Of a stretch of DNA of 64,000 nucleotides, positions 7,923-17,228 are shown in pieces. Origin of the DNA: Micromonospora rhizosphaerae (GTDB lineage Bacteria; Actinomycetota; Actinomycetes; Mycobacteriales; Micromonosporaceae); contig NZ_FMHV01000002.1 of NCBI RefSeq assembly GCF_900091465.1, positions 5,952,001 through 6,016,000 on the forward strand, written 5' to 3'. The notes beneath the pieces are model-generated. The model was not told where the DNA came from and ran no database searches. It saw only the letters and a list, made by a program, of their open reading frames with translations. How positions within the stretch are numbered: the first letter of the stretch is position 1; every line of letters begins with the position of its first letter. The position numbers were made by a program, and so were the translations under genes.

Positions 7923-10145
7923 TCAGCGGCGGTGCTTCTGGAGCCAGCGCAGCAGGTCCGACGGGAGGCCGCGGTCGGACTGCCCGGACTGGTTGCCGGG
8001 CTGCCGCCGGTCGCCGGGCTGCGGGGTCGGCTGCGGCTCCGGTCGCTGCGGGTTTCCGGCGAGCTCGCGGCTCGGCGCGGTGAAGTCCTCCACCGGCTCT
8101 CCGTTCACCGCGGTCCGGATCACCCGGGCCACCGCGTCGATCACCCTCGCCTGCACCGCCGCGCCGACAAAATCGGTCGAGTCGTCCGGGTTGGCGGCGA
8201 TGCCGGCGACCGCGACCTGCGGGGTGAACCCGACGAAGGTCTCAGTGGCGTTCTGCTCGGAGCTACCGGTCTTGCCGGCGACCGGCCGGCCCACGATCCG
8301 GTCGACCGAGGTCGCCGTGCCGCCGTTGCACTGCCCGTACGCCGACTGCTGGCCCACCGGGCAGCGGGCCGCGTCGGTGGCCGCCCGGGCCACGTCGGTG
8401 TCGAGCACCTTCTCGCAGGACGGCTGACCGACGTCCACCTTGTCGCCGTTCGCGGCGGTCACCGAGACCACCGGCAGCGGCGAGCAGTACGTCCCCTCGG
8501 CGGCCACGGTGGCGTACGCGTTCGCCAGGTCGAGCGGGGTGGTGGCGGCCACCCCGAGGGTGAACGCGCCCCAGTTCTCCGGGTCGTCCTTGGCGAAGGC
8601 GGCGTCGGAGTCGGCCCGGAAGGTGATGCCGAGCCGCTGCGCCATCTCGACCACCTTCGCCGGACCGACCTGCTCGGCCAGCCAGACGAAGTACGTGTTC
8701 ACGGAGCGGCCGAAGCCGTCCCACATCATCCGGTACCCGTCCATCCACTCCGGGTTGGCGTTGGCCGGGCACCACCTGCCGTCGCAGGCGCCCTCGCCCT
8801 CGGCGGCGTACCGGGTGGGCAGCTTGCTGGGCGCATCGAAGCCGGTGGAGAGCGGCTTGCCGGCCTCCAGCGCGGCGAGCATGGTGAAGAGCTTGAAGGT
8901 GGAGCCGGCCTGGTAGCCGTCCACGCTGGCGCCGCCGGAGATCAGCGGGTTGACCGTGTTCGGGCGGTTGGCCTGCCCGGCGGGGTTGTCGGCCAGGCTG
9001 TAGTGCCGGTTGACCGCCATGGCGAGCACCCGGCCGGTGCCCGGCTCCACCGCCGCGATGGGCAGGGCGCGCTTGTTGCCGTACCCGTAGACGGCGGTGG
9101 CCTGCTTCTGCGCGGTGGCCTGGACCTGCGGGGCAAGCGAGGTGACCACCGTGTAGCCGCCGCGGCGCAGCGCCTGCTCCCGCTCCTTGACCGTGGCGCC
9201 GAAGGCCGGCTGGCCCAGCCACCACTGGCGGAGGTAGTCGCAGAAGAAGCCCCAGTCGTCGTGCCCCTGGGCGACCGCGGTGCAGCCGTTGGGCTGGGCG
9301 GCCGGGTGCAGGGTCAGCTTCTCGGCCTTCGCCGCCGCGGCCTGCGCCGCGGTGATCGCTCCGGTCTGGGCCATCGAGTCGAGGACGTAGGCCCGGCGCT
9401 CCAGCGCCCTGTTCTTGTCCCCGTCGATCGGGCTGTACGCGTCCGGCGACTGCACCAGCCCGGCGAGCAGGGCCGCCTCGCCGAGGGTGAGCTCGGCGGG
9501 CGACTTGGCGAAGTAGCGCTGGCTGGCCGCCGCGACCCCGTACGCGCCGGAGCCGAAGTAGGCGATGTTCAGGTAGCGGTTGAGGATCTCGTCCTTGCTC
9601 AGGCTCTTCTCCAGCGCGCTGGCGTACCGGATCTCCTGGAGCTTGCGCCCGACGGTCTGCTCGGTGGCGGCCTGCCGCTCCTCGGAGGTGCGGGTGGGAT
9701 CGGTCTTGAGCACGTTGCGGACGTACTGCATGGTCAGGGTGGAGCCGCCCTGCTGGGTTTGACCGCCCGTGACGTTGGCGACCAGGGCCCGGGCGATGCT
9801 GCGCAGGTCCGCGCCGCCGTGCGAGTAGAACCGCCGGTCCTCGGCCGCCACGATCGCCTGGCGCATCACCGGCGCGATCTCGGCCAGCGGCACATCCGTG
9901 CGGTTCACGTCGTAAAAGGTGGTGATCAGCGTCTTGCCGTCGTTCGCGTAGAGGTAGGAGCGCTGGGGCTGCGCGGGGGTACGCAGCGCGTCGGGCAGCT
10001 CCGCGTACGCCCCGAGCGCCGACTTCGTGACGAGGCCGCCGATCAGGTTGCCTGGGAGGGCGGCGACGGCGAGGACGAGCCCGGCGAGAACGCCGGTGAG
10101 GAGCACGGTGAAGAGCCGCAACAGCGGCGACCGGGGTGACGGCAT
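7923..10145 (-). CDS. Bifunctional class A penicillin-binding protein
   Basis: Membrane-anchored peptidoglycan glycosyltransferase and transpeptidase of 740 residues. An N-terminal membrane anchor (residues 10-33) is followed by the GT51 domain with catalytic AAEDRRFYSHGG (Glu about residue 100), GGSTLTMQYVRN and the LSKDEILNRYLN block. The transpeptidase domain has SxxK as STFK (about residue 412), SVN as SVNTYF (about 481) and KTG as AGKTGSSE (about 625). The C-terminus is a Pro/Gln-rich tail. ATG 10145 (MPSPRSP) is chosen because it begins right before the anchor; the open frame runs further upstream into non-coding sequence. No division or mre genes are adjacent. Confidence 0.9.
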   Translation of the reverse strand: MPSPRSPLLRLFTVLLTGVLAGLVLAVAALPGNLIGGLVTKSALGAYAELPDALRTPAQPQRSYLYANDGKTLITTFYDVNRTDVPLAEIAPVMRQAIVAAEDRRFYSHGGADLRSIARALVANVTGGQTQQGGSTLTMQYVRNVLKTDPTRTSEERQAATEQTVGRKLQEIRYASALEKSLSKDEILNRYLNIAYFGSGAYGVAAASQRYFAKSPAELTLGEAALLAGLVQSPDAYSPIDGDKNRALERRAYVLDSMAQTGAITAAQAAAAKAEKLTLHPAAQPNGCTAVAQGHDDWGFFCDYLRQWWLGQPAFGATVKEREQALRRGGYTVVTSLAPQVQATAQKQATAVYGYGNKRALPIAAVEPGTGRVLAMAVNRHYSLADNPAGQANRPNTVNPLISGGASVDGYQAGSTFKLFTMLAALEAGKPLSTGFDAPSKLPTRYAAEGEGACDGRWCPANANPEWMDGYRMMWDGFGRSVNTYFVWLAEQVGPAKVVEMAQRLGITFRADSDAAFAKDDPENWGAFTLGVAATTPLDLANAYATVAAEGTYCSPLPVVSVTAANGDKVDVGQPSCEKVLDTDVARAATDAARCPVGQQSAYGQCNGGTATSVDRIVGRPVAGKTGSSEQNATETFVGFTPQVAVAGIAANPDDSTDFVGAAVQARVIDAVARVIRTAVNGEPVEDFTAPSRELAGNPQRPEPQPTPQPGDRRQPGNQSGQSDRGLPSDLLRWLQKHRR

Positions 10146-10260
10146 GGACCCAGGATTGCCGCGAAAGCCACTATCCGACCACCCCACCAGGCAACTGTCA
10201 GCCACCTCACGGCAACCACCCAGCCACTCCTCCCGCTCGTCCCCGGCGGCGTCAGCGCGT

Positions 10261-10317
10261 TGATCAAGAGGTTTGCGTCCATTTCCTGGCCTCTCGGGGA
10301 CGCAAACCTCTTGATCA
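10261..10317. terminator. Perfect 20-bp palindrome at gene 3' end
   Basis: The arms TGATCAAGAGGTTTGCGTCC (10261-10280) and its exact complement at 10298-10317 flank a 17-base loop. It lies 13 bases downstream of the stop of the minus-strand membrane-protein gene (10330) and upstream of the penicillin-binding protein gene. It is probably a terminator. It resembles the elements at 2459 and 28505. Confidence 0.65.
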
Positions 10318-10329
10318 CCGCAGGCCAGG

Positions 10330-11136
10330 TCATCCGGTGGGGAGGGGGCCACCACCCGGGGACGAGCCGGGCGGGGTGGGGGTGGATACGCTGGCGTTGG
10401 CGGCGTCGCGGGCGATGGCCGCGGGGACCAGGCGGCCGGCGCGGTAGCCGATGCCGATGCCGGCTACCAGCGCGAAGAGCGCGCCGAAGGTCTGCAACGA
10501 GCCGATCAGGGCGCCCGCGAGGCCGAGCAGCGGGGCGGCGATCATCAGCATCACCCCGTCGCCGTAACTGAACATCCCGGACCGGGCGACCGACCAACCG
10601 GTGAGCAACCACCCCAGGCTGTACCAGGTGGCCCCGAACAGGACCAGGCTGCGCGCGGTGGTGCCGAAGACCGGGGCCTGCTCGGACAGCCCGGCGAACG
10701 GCAGCATCAGCACGACGCCGGCGATGCTGACCAGCAGCCCGGCCGTGGCGATCCGGCGGCACCGGGTGGCGGCGAGCAGGCCGGTCAGCGCCAGCAGCGC
10801 GAGCAGGCCGAGCCAGACCGCGGCCACCCAGCCGACCAGGTAGAGCTGCCCGCCGTCGGCCGGGTAGGGGTCGTTGCCCACCCCGCCGTCGCTGGCCATC
10901 GCCACCGCGCCGTAGAGGATCGCGTACGCGGGCAGCAGCCAGACCGCCGCGCGGGCGAAGCGCCGCACCGACCAGGCCCAGCTCGCGTTGGTGGCCGGGG
11001 CGGCCGGTCCGGGGTCGGGAACGAAGGGCATCACCCCGAACCCGCCCCCGGTACGCCGGGTGCCCAGCGGACCGGCGGGATCGTGCGCGCCGGGGACGGG
11101 CTCCCTCGACCACAACCTGTTCGCCGGATCGTTCAT
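10330..11136 (-). CDS. Hypothetical multi-pass membrane protein
   Basis: A 268-residue protein with a Pro/Gly-rich cytoplasmic N-terminus (about 55 residues) and six probable membrane helices between residues 60 and 240 (for example AVWLLPAYAILYGAVAM, LAALLA-type helices, MLMIAAPLLGLAGALIG). A Pro/Ser-rich tail follows. I do not recognise a named family. GAGGTGAGG just upstream supports ATG 11136. It lies downstream of the SPFH gene on the same strand, 150 bp away, so a separate transcript is possible. Confidence 0.65.
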   Translation of the reverse strand: MNDPANRLWSREPVPGAHDPAGPLGTRRTGGGFGVMPFVPDPGPAAPATNASWAWSVRRFARAAVWLLPAYAILYGAVAMASDGGVGNDPYPADGGQLYLVGWVAAVWLGLLALLALTGLLAATRCRRIATAGLLVSIAGVVLMLPFAGLSEQAPVFGTTARSLVLFGATWYSLGWLLTGWSVARSGMFSYGDGVMLMIAAPLLGLAGALIGSLQTFGALFALVAGIGIGYRAGRLVPAAIARDAANASVSTPTPPGSSPGGGPLPTG

Positions 11137-11287
11137 GCCTCACCTCGCTCCGCGTGCGGGCGGCGCGGGACGCGCCGGCGCCCCGGCTCCTGGTCACCAC
11201 CCGTCCTCTCGGACCGATCGTGGCAGGCGCCGGGGCGCTGCATGAGGCTTTTTCGCATTTACCGGCCGGGCTCGGACGGTGGTCGGG

Positions 11288-12394
11288 TCAGCCCCGTTCG
11301 CGCCGGTCCGTCGGGTCGTGGAGCAGGCTCTCCGGGGAGACCGGCTCCGGCGCCGGCAGCCCCTGCGGGGCGTTGCCGCCGGTGGCCTGCGCCTCCGCGA
11401 CGCGTACCTCGTCGTGGATCTCCTGGGCCGCGGTGGCCGCCGCCTGCGCCGCCTCGGCGGCCTCCCGCTCCACCTCGCCGGCGCCCTTGGCGGCCTCCGG
11501 CGACGGGACGTCGCCGACCATGTTGGCCAGCCCGCCGAGCGCGCCGCCCATCCCCTCCAGGGCCTTGGTCAGCTCCGCGGGCACGATCCAGACCTTGTTG
11601 GCGGAGCCGTTGGCGATCTGCGGCAGCGCCTGGAGGTACTGGTAGGCGAGCACCTTCTGGCTCGGGTTGGCCTGGTGGATCGCGTCGAAGACGGTCCGGA
11701 TCGCCTTCGCCTGGCCCTCCGCCTGGAGGATGCGGGCCTGGCGGTCGCCGTCGGCGCGGAGCACGGCGGCCTGCTTCTCACCCTCGGCGGTGAGGATCTG
11801 CGACTGCTTCAGACCCTCGGCGTTGAGGATCGCGGCCCGGCGGTCCCGCTCGGCGCGCATCTGCTTCTCCATCGAGTCCCGGATGCTCGGCGGCGGCTCG
11901 ATCGCCTTTATCTCCACCCGGGTGACCTTGATGCCCCACCGGCCGGTCGTCTCGTCCAGCACCCCGGAGAGGTGCCGGTTGATCTCCTCGCGGCTGGTCA
12001 ACGCGCGCTCCAGATCGAGCGAGCCGATCACGTTGCGCAGCGTGGTCACGGTGAGCTGCTCGATGGCCTGGAGGAAGTTCGAGATCTCGTACGTGGCACG
12101 GACCGAGTCGACCACCTTGAAGTAGAGGACCGTGTCGATCGAGACCACCAGGTTGTCGGAGGTGATCACCGGCTGCGGCGGGAAGCTGACCACCTGCTCC
12201 CGCATGTCGACCTTCGTGCGGACCGCGTCGATGTACGGGACCAGCAGGTTCAGCCCCGGGCTCAGGGTGCGCTTGTACTTGCCGAGCCGCTCGACCACGT
12301 CCTGGCGCTGCTGCGGCACGATCCGCACCGCCTTGATCAGCGTCACCACCACGATCACCGCCGCGGCGATCAACAGGACCGCTGCAAACTCCAT
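11288..12394 (-). CDS. SPFH/Band 7 (stomatin-like) membrane protein
   Basis: A single N-terminal membrane helix (residues 3-20) precedes the Band 7 domain (VRIVPQQRQDVVERLGKYKR, PGLNLLVPYID, VITSDNLVVSIDTVLYFKV, IEQLTVTTLRNVIGSLDLER). A long charged coiled coil (EKQMRAERDRRAAILNAEG) and an Ala-rich tail follow. Proteins of this family oligomerise at membrane microdomains and pair with NfeD. The neighbouring upstream gene encodes an NfeD-like protein, so the two form a classic unit. ATG 12394 is chosen because AGGTG lies six bases upstream; GTG 12403 would overlap the nfeD stop as GTGA. Length is about 368 residues, normal for the family. Confidence 0.9.
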   Translation of the reverse strand: MEFAAVLLIAAAVIVVVTLIKAVRIVPQQRQDVVERLGKYKRTLSPGLNLLVPYIDAVRTKVDMREQVVSFPPQPVITSDNLVVSIDTVLYFKVVDSVRATYEISNFLQAIEQLTVTTLRNVIGSLDLERALTSREEINRHLSGVLDETTGRWGIKVTRVEIKAIEPPPSIRDSMEKQMRAERDRRAAILNAEGLKQSQILTAEGEKQAAVLRADGDRQARILQAEGQAKAIRTVFDAIHQANPSQKVLAYQYLQALPQIANGSANKVWIVPAELTKALEGMGGALGGLANMVGDVPSPEAAKGAGEVEREAAEAAQAAATAAQEIHDEVRVAEAQATGGNAPQGLPAPEPVSPESLLHDPTDRRERG

Positions 12395-12399
12395 ACCGT

Positions 12400-12873
12400 T
12401 CACCTTTTCGCTTCGGGCAGCTCGCCCGGGGTGGAAATGTCGTCCTGCCAGACCAGGGCGGTGGCGCCCCGGACCTTTATCACCTGCACCCGCTCACCGG
12501 GGGCGAACCGCTGCGTCGCGTCGTACGACCGGGCGCTCCACAGCTCACCGTCGATCTTCACCAGGCCCTGCTCGGCGTCCACCGGCTCCAGCACCAGCGC
12601 CGTCGCGCCCTCGATCGCCTCCACGCCGAACGCCTGCTCCCCGCTCTCCAGCGCCGAAAGCGCGTGCCGACGGATGACCGGCCGGACCAACGCCACGGAG
12701 AGGGCGGAGACCACCGTGAAGATCAACGCCTGGAGCGCGACCGGGGCACCGAGCGCGGCGGCGCCGGCGGCGGCGAACGCGCCCGCGGCGAACATGATCA
12801 GAAAGAGCGTCGTCGTGAAGATCTCGGCGACCGCCAGCACCACACCCAGCACGACCCACAGCAGCGCGTCCAC
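12400..12873 (-). CDS. NfeD-like membrane protein
   Basis: A 157-residue protein with two or three membrane helices in the first 75 residues (LLWVVLGVVLAVAEIFTTTL, AAGAAALGAPVALQALIF). A C-terminal OB-fold NfeD domain follows (GATALVLEPVDAEQGLVKID, GELWSARS, RVQVIKVRGATALV). NfeD proteins act with SPFH partners in membrane organisation or quality control, and the SPFH gene follows directly. GTG 12873 is taken as the start because it opens the first hydrophobic segment; the open frame extends upstream without a domain. Confidence 0.85.
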   Translation of the reverse strand: MDALLWVVLGVVLAVAEIFTTTLFLIMFAAGAFAAAGAAALGAPVALQALIFTVVSALSVALVRPVIRRHALSALESGEQAFGVEAIEGATALVLEPVDAEQGLVKIDGELWSARSYDATQRFAPGERVQVIKVRGATALVWQDDISTPGELPEAKR

Positions 12874-12967
12874 ACCACGATCGTGACACGCGAATGCACG
12901 CGCCACCGCCCCGTGATGATCAGTAAGCTCGGCGGGACCCGTGCCGCCCGAGGAGAGGAGGACGACC

Positions 12968-14281
12968 GTGCCCCTGCTGCCCGAGACCGTCCGACAGGTC
13001 GACGCCCTGGTCACCCGGGCCCAGGCCGAGGGAACCGCGCCGTCACTCGCCCTCGGGGTGGTGCGGGACGGGTCGCTGGCGCACCTCGCGGCCGCCGGAG
13101 AACACCCGCGGCCGGACGCCGACCTGCAGTACCGGCTCGGCTCGATCACCAAGACGATGACTGCCGTGCTGGTCATGCAGCAACGCGACGCCGGCCGGCT
13201 CGCCCTGGACGACCCGCTGGACAAGCACCTGCCCGGCACCCCGGTCGGCGCGCTCACCCTCCGCCAGCTGCTCGGGCACGCCAGTGGCCTCCAGCGGGAG
13301 CCGGACGGCCGGTGGTGGGAGCGGACCGAGGGTGCCGACCTGGCCACCCTGCTGGCCGGGCTGACCACGGACAAGATCGCCTACCCGCCGCACCGCGTCT
13401 ACCACTACTCCAACCTGGCGTACGGGCTGCTCGGCGGCGTGCTGGAGCAGGTCACCGGGATGCCCTGGTTCGACCTGCTCCGCGAGCGGATCCTCGAACC
13501 GCTCGGCATGCGCCGGACCACCTTCCACGCCACCGAGCCGTACGCCCGGGGCTACGTGGTGCACCCCTGGCACGACACGCTGCGCGAGGAGCCGCGTACC
13601 GACACCGGGGCGATGGCGCCGGCCGGCCAGCTCTGGTCGACGATCGAGGACCTGGGCCGGTGGGCCGCGTTCCTGGCCGACCCGACTCCGGCCGTACTCG
13701 CGCCGGAGACGCTGTCCGCCATGTGCGCGCCGGTGGTGATCAGCGACCTCGACTCGTGGACCGGCGGGCACGGCCTGGGGGTGGAGCTCTACCGGGTCGG
13801 CGACCGGGTGTACGTCGGCCACGGCGGCTCGATGCCCGGGTACGTCGCCGGCCTGGCGGTGCACCGGCCGAGCCGCACCGCCGCGGTCGCCTTCGCCAAC
13901 TCGTACGGCCTGCGCAAGGGGCACCACATCGTGGGGCTGGCCCGAGAGGTCCTCACCCTGGTGCTGGACGCCGAGCCGCCCCGGGTGCAGCCGTGGTGCC
14001 CGGCCGACGCGCCGCCCCCGGCCGACCTGGCCGAGCTGACCGGCCGCTGGTGGTGGATGGGCCTGGAGTACGAGTTCCGCGCCGACGCCGGCGACCTGCT
14101 GGGCGGCCCGGTCGGCCAGCCGGTGCTCCGGTTCACCCCGGAGGGCCCGGACCGCTGGCGCGGCCGCTCCGGCGGCCAGAGCGGCGAGATCCTCACGGTC
14201 GTCCGGGACGAGGCCGGCCGGCCGGTGGCCCTGGACATCGCCACCTTCGTCTTCACCCGCTCCCCCGACCAGGAACCCTGA
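12968..14281 (+). CDS. Serine hydrolase of the beta-lactamase/esterase family
   Basis: A 437-residue protein of the class C beta-lactamase-like family. The catalytic Ser-Lys lies in SITKTMTAVL (SxxK), the Tyr in YHYSNLAYGLLG (YxN), and HGG replaces KTG in VYVGHGGSMPGYVAG, the usual pattern of esterases and D-aminopeptidases in this family. No signal peptide is seen, so it is probably cytoplasmic. A C-terminal domain of about 90 residues (TGRWWWMGLEYEFRADAGD) resembles the lipocalin-like tail of such proteins. GTG 12968 follows GAGGAGAGGAGG directly and is preferred over the ATG-less upstream frame. Confidence 0.85.
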   Translation: MPLLPETVRQVDALVTRAQAEGTAPSLALGVVRDGSLAHLAAAGEHPRPDADLQYRLGSITKTMTAVLVMQQRDAGRLALDDPLDKHLPGTPVGALTLRQLLGHASGLQREPDGRWWERTEGADLATLLAGLTTDKIAYPPHRVYHYSNLAYGLLGGVLEQVTGMPWFDLLRERILEPLGMRRTTFHATEPYARGYVVHPWHDTLREEPRTDTGAMAPAGQLWSTIEDLGRWAAFLADPTPAVLAPETLSAMCAPVVISDLDSWTGGHGLGVELYRVGDRVYVGHGGSMPGYVAGLAVHRPSRTAAVAFANSYGLRKGHHIVGLAREVLTLVLDAEPPRVQPWCPADAPPPADLAELTGRWWWMGLEYEFRADAGDLLGGPVGQPVLRFTPEGPDRWRGRSGGQSGEILTVVRDEAGRPVALDIATFVFTRSPDQEP

Positions 14282-14330
14282 CCCCGAACCCGGCACCCGC
14301 ACACCGTCGGCAACCGAGGCACCCAACCCC

Positions 14331-14357
14331 CCGCCACCGCCACCGCCACCGCCACCG
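14331..14357. repeat. CCACCG hexamer microsatellite
   Basis: About four to five tandem copies of a CCACCG/GCCACC hexamer lie in the gap after the serine hydrolase gene. It shows no reading frame of its own. Confidence 0.6.
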
Positions 14358-14388
14358 CTCCACCCTGCCCTGCCGCCAGGATGGTTCA

Positions 14389-14456
14389 GCCGCTACAGAC
14401 CTGATGACGCGAACGAATCACGCCCGATCCATTCACGTCATCAGACTCGTAGCAGC
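14389..14456 (-). terminator. Long imperfect inverted repeat downstream of DUF3097 gene
   Basis: Arms of 27 bases (14389-14415 and 14430-14456) match at 20 of 27 positions. The core CTGATGACG/CGTCATCAG is perfect. Most mismatches are transitions, and several become G-U pairs in minus-strand RNA, so the fold is best as the 3' end of the DUF3097 transcript (stop at 14538). The rest of the 14282-14537 gap holds only the hexamer repeat. Confidence 0.45.
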
Positions 14457-14537
14457 GAAAAGGACCCGAAACCCCGACCGCGACCGGACCTCGCAGCCCG
14501 CCCACGGCCCTGACCGCAACCACGAAAAGAGCCTGCG

Positions 14538-15350
14538 TCAGGCAGGTTCTGTCACGAAGTCGATCAACCGCTCCATCGCGTTGATCAGTGGCGTCTCCAC
14601 GTCGGCGAAGCTGTCCACCCGGGACAGGATGTGCCGCCACATGTCCGCCGGCTCGGCCACCCCGAGGGCCGCGCAGACCCCCTCCTTCCAGGGGCGGCCC
14701 GGCGGCACCACCGGCCAGACCGGGATGCCCAGCGCCGTCGGCTTCACCGCCTGCCACACGTCGACGTACGGGTGGCCGGTGACCAGCACGTGCGGCGAGG
14801 TCACCCGGGCCACGATCCGGCTCTCCTTCGAGCCGGGCACCAGGTGGTCGACCAGCACCCCGAGCCGCCGGCCGGGGCCGGGGGCGAAGTCGCGCACCGC
14901 GGCGTCGAGAGCGTCGATGCCGTCGAGCGGCTCCACGACCACGCCCTCGACCCGCAGGTCGTCGCCCCAGATCCGCTCGACCAGGGCGGCGTCGTGCACA
15001 CCCTCGACCCAGATCCGGCTGGCCCTGGCCACCCGCGCGGGTACGTCGTCGACCGCGATCGAGCCGGAGGCGGTACGCCGCCGCGCGGCCGGCACCGGGG
15101 CGCGTGCCGGCCTGCGGAGCGTGACCGGCTGGCCGTCGAGCAGGAACGCCGCCGGCAGCAGCGGGAAATTGCGCCGCCGGCCGTGCCGGTCCTCCAGCAC
15201 CACCGCGCCGGACTCGAAGCCGACCACCGCGCCGCAGAAGCCGGAGTCGACGTCCTCGACCACGAGATCCGGCTCGGCGTCCACCTCCGGGATGACCTTC
15301 CGCCGTCGCCAGTCCGCCGCCAGCACGTCCTCGCCGTATCGCCGCGCCAT
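14538..15350 (-). CDS. DUF3097 family protein
   Basis: A 270-residue actinobacterial protein recognised by MARRYGEDVL at the N-terminus, the FCGAVVGFESGAVVLEDRHG block, RIWVEGVHDAALVERIWGDDL and HLVPGSKESRIVARV with GHPYVDVWQAVKP. The acidic and glycine positions in the second half resemble a Toprim-type fold, but that is inference. Function is unknown to me. ATG 15350 lies seven bases after a TAGCGT -10 box (15358-15363), giving a leaderless mRNA. Confidence 0.85.
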   Translation of the reverse strand: MARRYGEDVLAADWRRRKVIPEVDAEPDLVVEDVDSGFCGAVVGFESGAVVLEDRHGRRRNFPLLPAAFLLDGQPVTLRRPARAPVPAARRRTASGSIAVDDVPARVARASRIWVEGVHDAALVERIWGDDLRVEGVVVEPLDGIDALDAAVRDFAPGPGRRLGVLVDHLVPGSKESRIVARVTSPHVLVTGHPYVDVWQAVKPTALGIPVWPVVPPGRPWKEGVCAALGVAEPADMWRHILSRVDSFADVETPLINAMERLIDFVTEPA

Positions 15351-15611
15351 GTCGATCACGCTAAACCCGCCCCTGCGCCGCCACCTCCCGACGCGCCGCC
15401 CGCCCTTGTCGATCAGGGAGTTGTGCCACCGAACAAAAGGAGTCGAGTGGCGGAAAACGAGCGCCACGACTCCATCATCGGCGGTGACCTGGGCGGTGGC
15501 CGACGCGCCGAGCGGACCCGCGACACGGGGTGAAGCGGGCAGTTCCGGGCAGGTGACGCGGCCGGGGCGGCAGTCGAGACAGGGCCGGTGCGGACCACGT
15601 ACCCTTTCCGC

Positions 15612-16406
15612 ATGTCCTCCCCCGCAGCGGGCGCGGCCACGCTGGCTCCGCGCCGGTCCAGCCGGTTCGTTGCCTGGGTGCGCGCCTGGCGCGCCGGCCT
15701 GGTCCCCTTCGACGAGGTCGCCGACGTCATCGCCGGCGACGAGGAGCACCTGGTCGCGGACGCCCCCGGCACCTGGACCGACGTGCCGCTGCGGGACGCG
15801 CTGCCCATCCTGGCGAAGCTCTCGCCGGACGAGATCCGCCTGGTCCTGCCCGCGCCGGGTGACCCGCGCGGGCTGCCCGGTCCCGGCGACTTCGCCGGCG
15901 CGGCGCTGCTCGCCGGGGAGGCGGTGATCGCGAGCGGGCTCGGGCTGATCCCGGAGGTGCGTACCCACATCTCCGGCTCCGGGGTGACCTTCGAGACGGT
16001 GCTCTGGCGGGTGTACCCGCTGCCCGCCGACGCGCCGGCGGCGTCGCTCGCCACGCCCGGGGCGGCCGAGGCGGAGGCCGAACTGGCCGCGGCGCTGGCC
16101 GAGACGACCGCGGCCCTGACCCGACTCGACGTGGCCCAGTGGCGACCCGAGCTGGCCGGGGCCCTCGCGGCGCTGCGCCGCCCGGACGCCGCGACCGACC
16201 TGCCGCCGGGCTTCGACCCGCGCGCCCGGCGGCTCTTCGCCCGGGCCGCGGTGCTGGACCGGGTGCTCGCCCTGGCCGGGCACAGTGCGCCCGGCGGGGC
16301 GATCAACAACTACGAGGCCCAGCAGCGCGACGCCGCACTGCGGCCGCTCACCACCGCCTGCCGGCAGGCCCTGGTGGCCGCCTGCAACGCCCCGCTGCGC
16401 CCCTGA
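15612..16406 (+). CDS. Conserved actinobacterial protein of unknown function
   Basis: A 264-residue soluble protein. The N-terminal half is well ordered (FVAWVRAWRAGLVPFDEVAD, LRDALPILAKLSPDEIRLVL, FAGAALLAGEAVIASGLGLIP). A helical Ala-rich second half ends near ALTTACRQALVAACNAPLRP-type sequence. I do not recognise a catalytic motif. The ATG lies six bases after TACCCT (15600-15605), so the mRNA is probably leaderless. It converges with the HAD gene with a gap of only six bases. Confidence 0.7.
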   Translation: MSSPAAGAATLAPRRSSRFVAWVRAWRAGLVPFDEVADVIAGDEEHLVADAPGTWTDVPLRDALPILAKLSPDEIRLVLPAPGDPRGLPGPGDFAGAALLAGEAVIASGLGLIPEVRTHISGSGVTFETVLWRVYPLPADAPAASLATPGAAEAEAELAAALAETTAALTRLDVAQWRPELAGALAALRRPDAATDLPPGFDPRARRLFARAAVLDRVLALAGHSAPGGAINNYEAQQRDAALRPLTTACRQALVAACNAPLRP

Positions 16407-16412
16407 GGCCGG

Positions 16413-17192
16413 TCAGACCTCGTCGATCAGGTCGGCGACGGAGTCGACGATGCGCGACGGCCGGTACGGGTAGCGCTCCGCCTCCGCGCGGGAGCTGATC
16501 CCGGTCAGCACCAGGATCGTCTCCAACCCGGCCTCCAGCCCGCAGAGGATGTCGGTGTCCATCCGGTCGCCGATCATCGCGGTGCTCTCCGAGTGCGCGT
16601 CGATGGTGTTCAGCGCCGAGCGCATCATCATCGGGTTCGGCTTGCCGACGAAGTACGGCTCCACCCCGGTCGCCTTGGAGATCATCGCGGCGACCGAACC
16701 GGCGGCCGGCAGCGCGCCCTCCACCGACGGGCCGGTGGCGTCCGGGTTGGTACAGATGAACCGGGCGCCGTCGTTGATCAGCCGAATCGCCTTGGTGATC
16801 GCCTCGAAGCTGTAGGTGCGGGTCTCCCCCAGCACCACGTAGTCGGGGGCGAAGTCGCTGAGCACGTAGCCCACCGCGTGCAGCGCCGTGGTCAGGCCGG
16901 CCTCGCCGATCACGTACGCGGTGCCGCCCGGCCGCTGGTCGTCCAGGAACTTGGCGGTGGCCAGGGCGGACGACCAGATCGCCTCCTCCGGCACGTCCAG
17001 CCCCATCCGGGCCAGCCGGGCCTGGAGGTCCCGCGGCGTGTAGATCGAGTTGTTGGTCAGCACCAGGAACGGCTTGCCGGAGGCCCGGAGCCGCTTGACG
17101 AACTCCGGCGCGCCCGGCACCGGCTGGCCCTCGTGCACCAGCACGCCGTCCATGTCGGTGAGCCAGCTCTGCACCGGCTTGCGGTCATGCAT
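16413..17192 (-). CDS. HAD-IIA family sugar-phosphate phosphatase (NagD-like)
   Basis: A 259-residue haloacid dehalogenase hydrolase with cap type C2a. Motif I is WLTDMDGVLVHEG (Asp nucleophile and acid), motif II is FLVLTNNS, the conserved Lys is in YFVGKPNPMMMRSAL, and motif IV is MIGDRMDTDILCGLEAG. The length matches NagD-type phosphatases, which act on small phosphorylated metabolites such as nucleotides or sugar phosphates. A GGGGA ribosome binding site supports ATG 17192. The upstream same-strand neighbour is hemH, 36 bp away. Confidence 0.9.
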   Translation of the reverse strand: MHDRKPVQSWLTDMDGVLVHEGQPVPGAPEFVKRLRASGKPFLVLTNNSIYTPRDLQARLARMGLDVPEEAIWSSALATAKFLDDQRPGGTAYVIGEAGLTTALHAVGYVLSDFAPDYVVLGETRTYSFEAITKAIRLINDGARFICTNPDATGPSVEGALPAAGSVAAMISKATGVEPYFVGKPNPMMMRSALNTIDAHSESTAMIGDRMDTDILCGLEAGLETILVLTGISSRAEAERYPYRPSRIVDSVADLIDEV

Positions 17193-17228
17193 CAGTCGTC
17201 CCCAGGGGTGTCGAAGGTCGGTCGAGGC

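Noticed and set aside
10261..10317. Attachment site or integrase target
   Set aside because: No tRNA, integrase or phage gene nearby; position after a stop codon fits a terminator better.
12664..15927. A 1,087-residue plus-strand frame across several genes
   Set aside because: It crosses the serine hydrolase in another frame, DUF3097 antisense and two intergenic gaps; no coherent domain.
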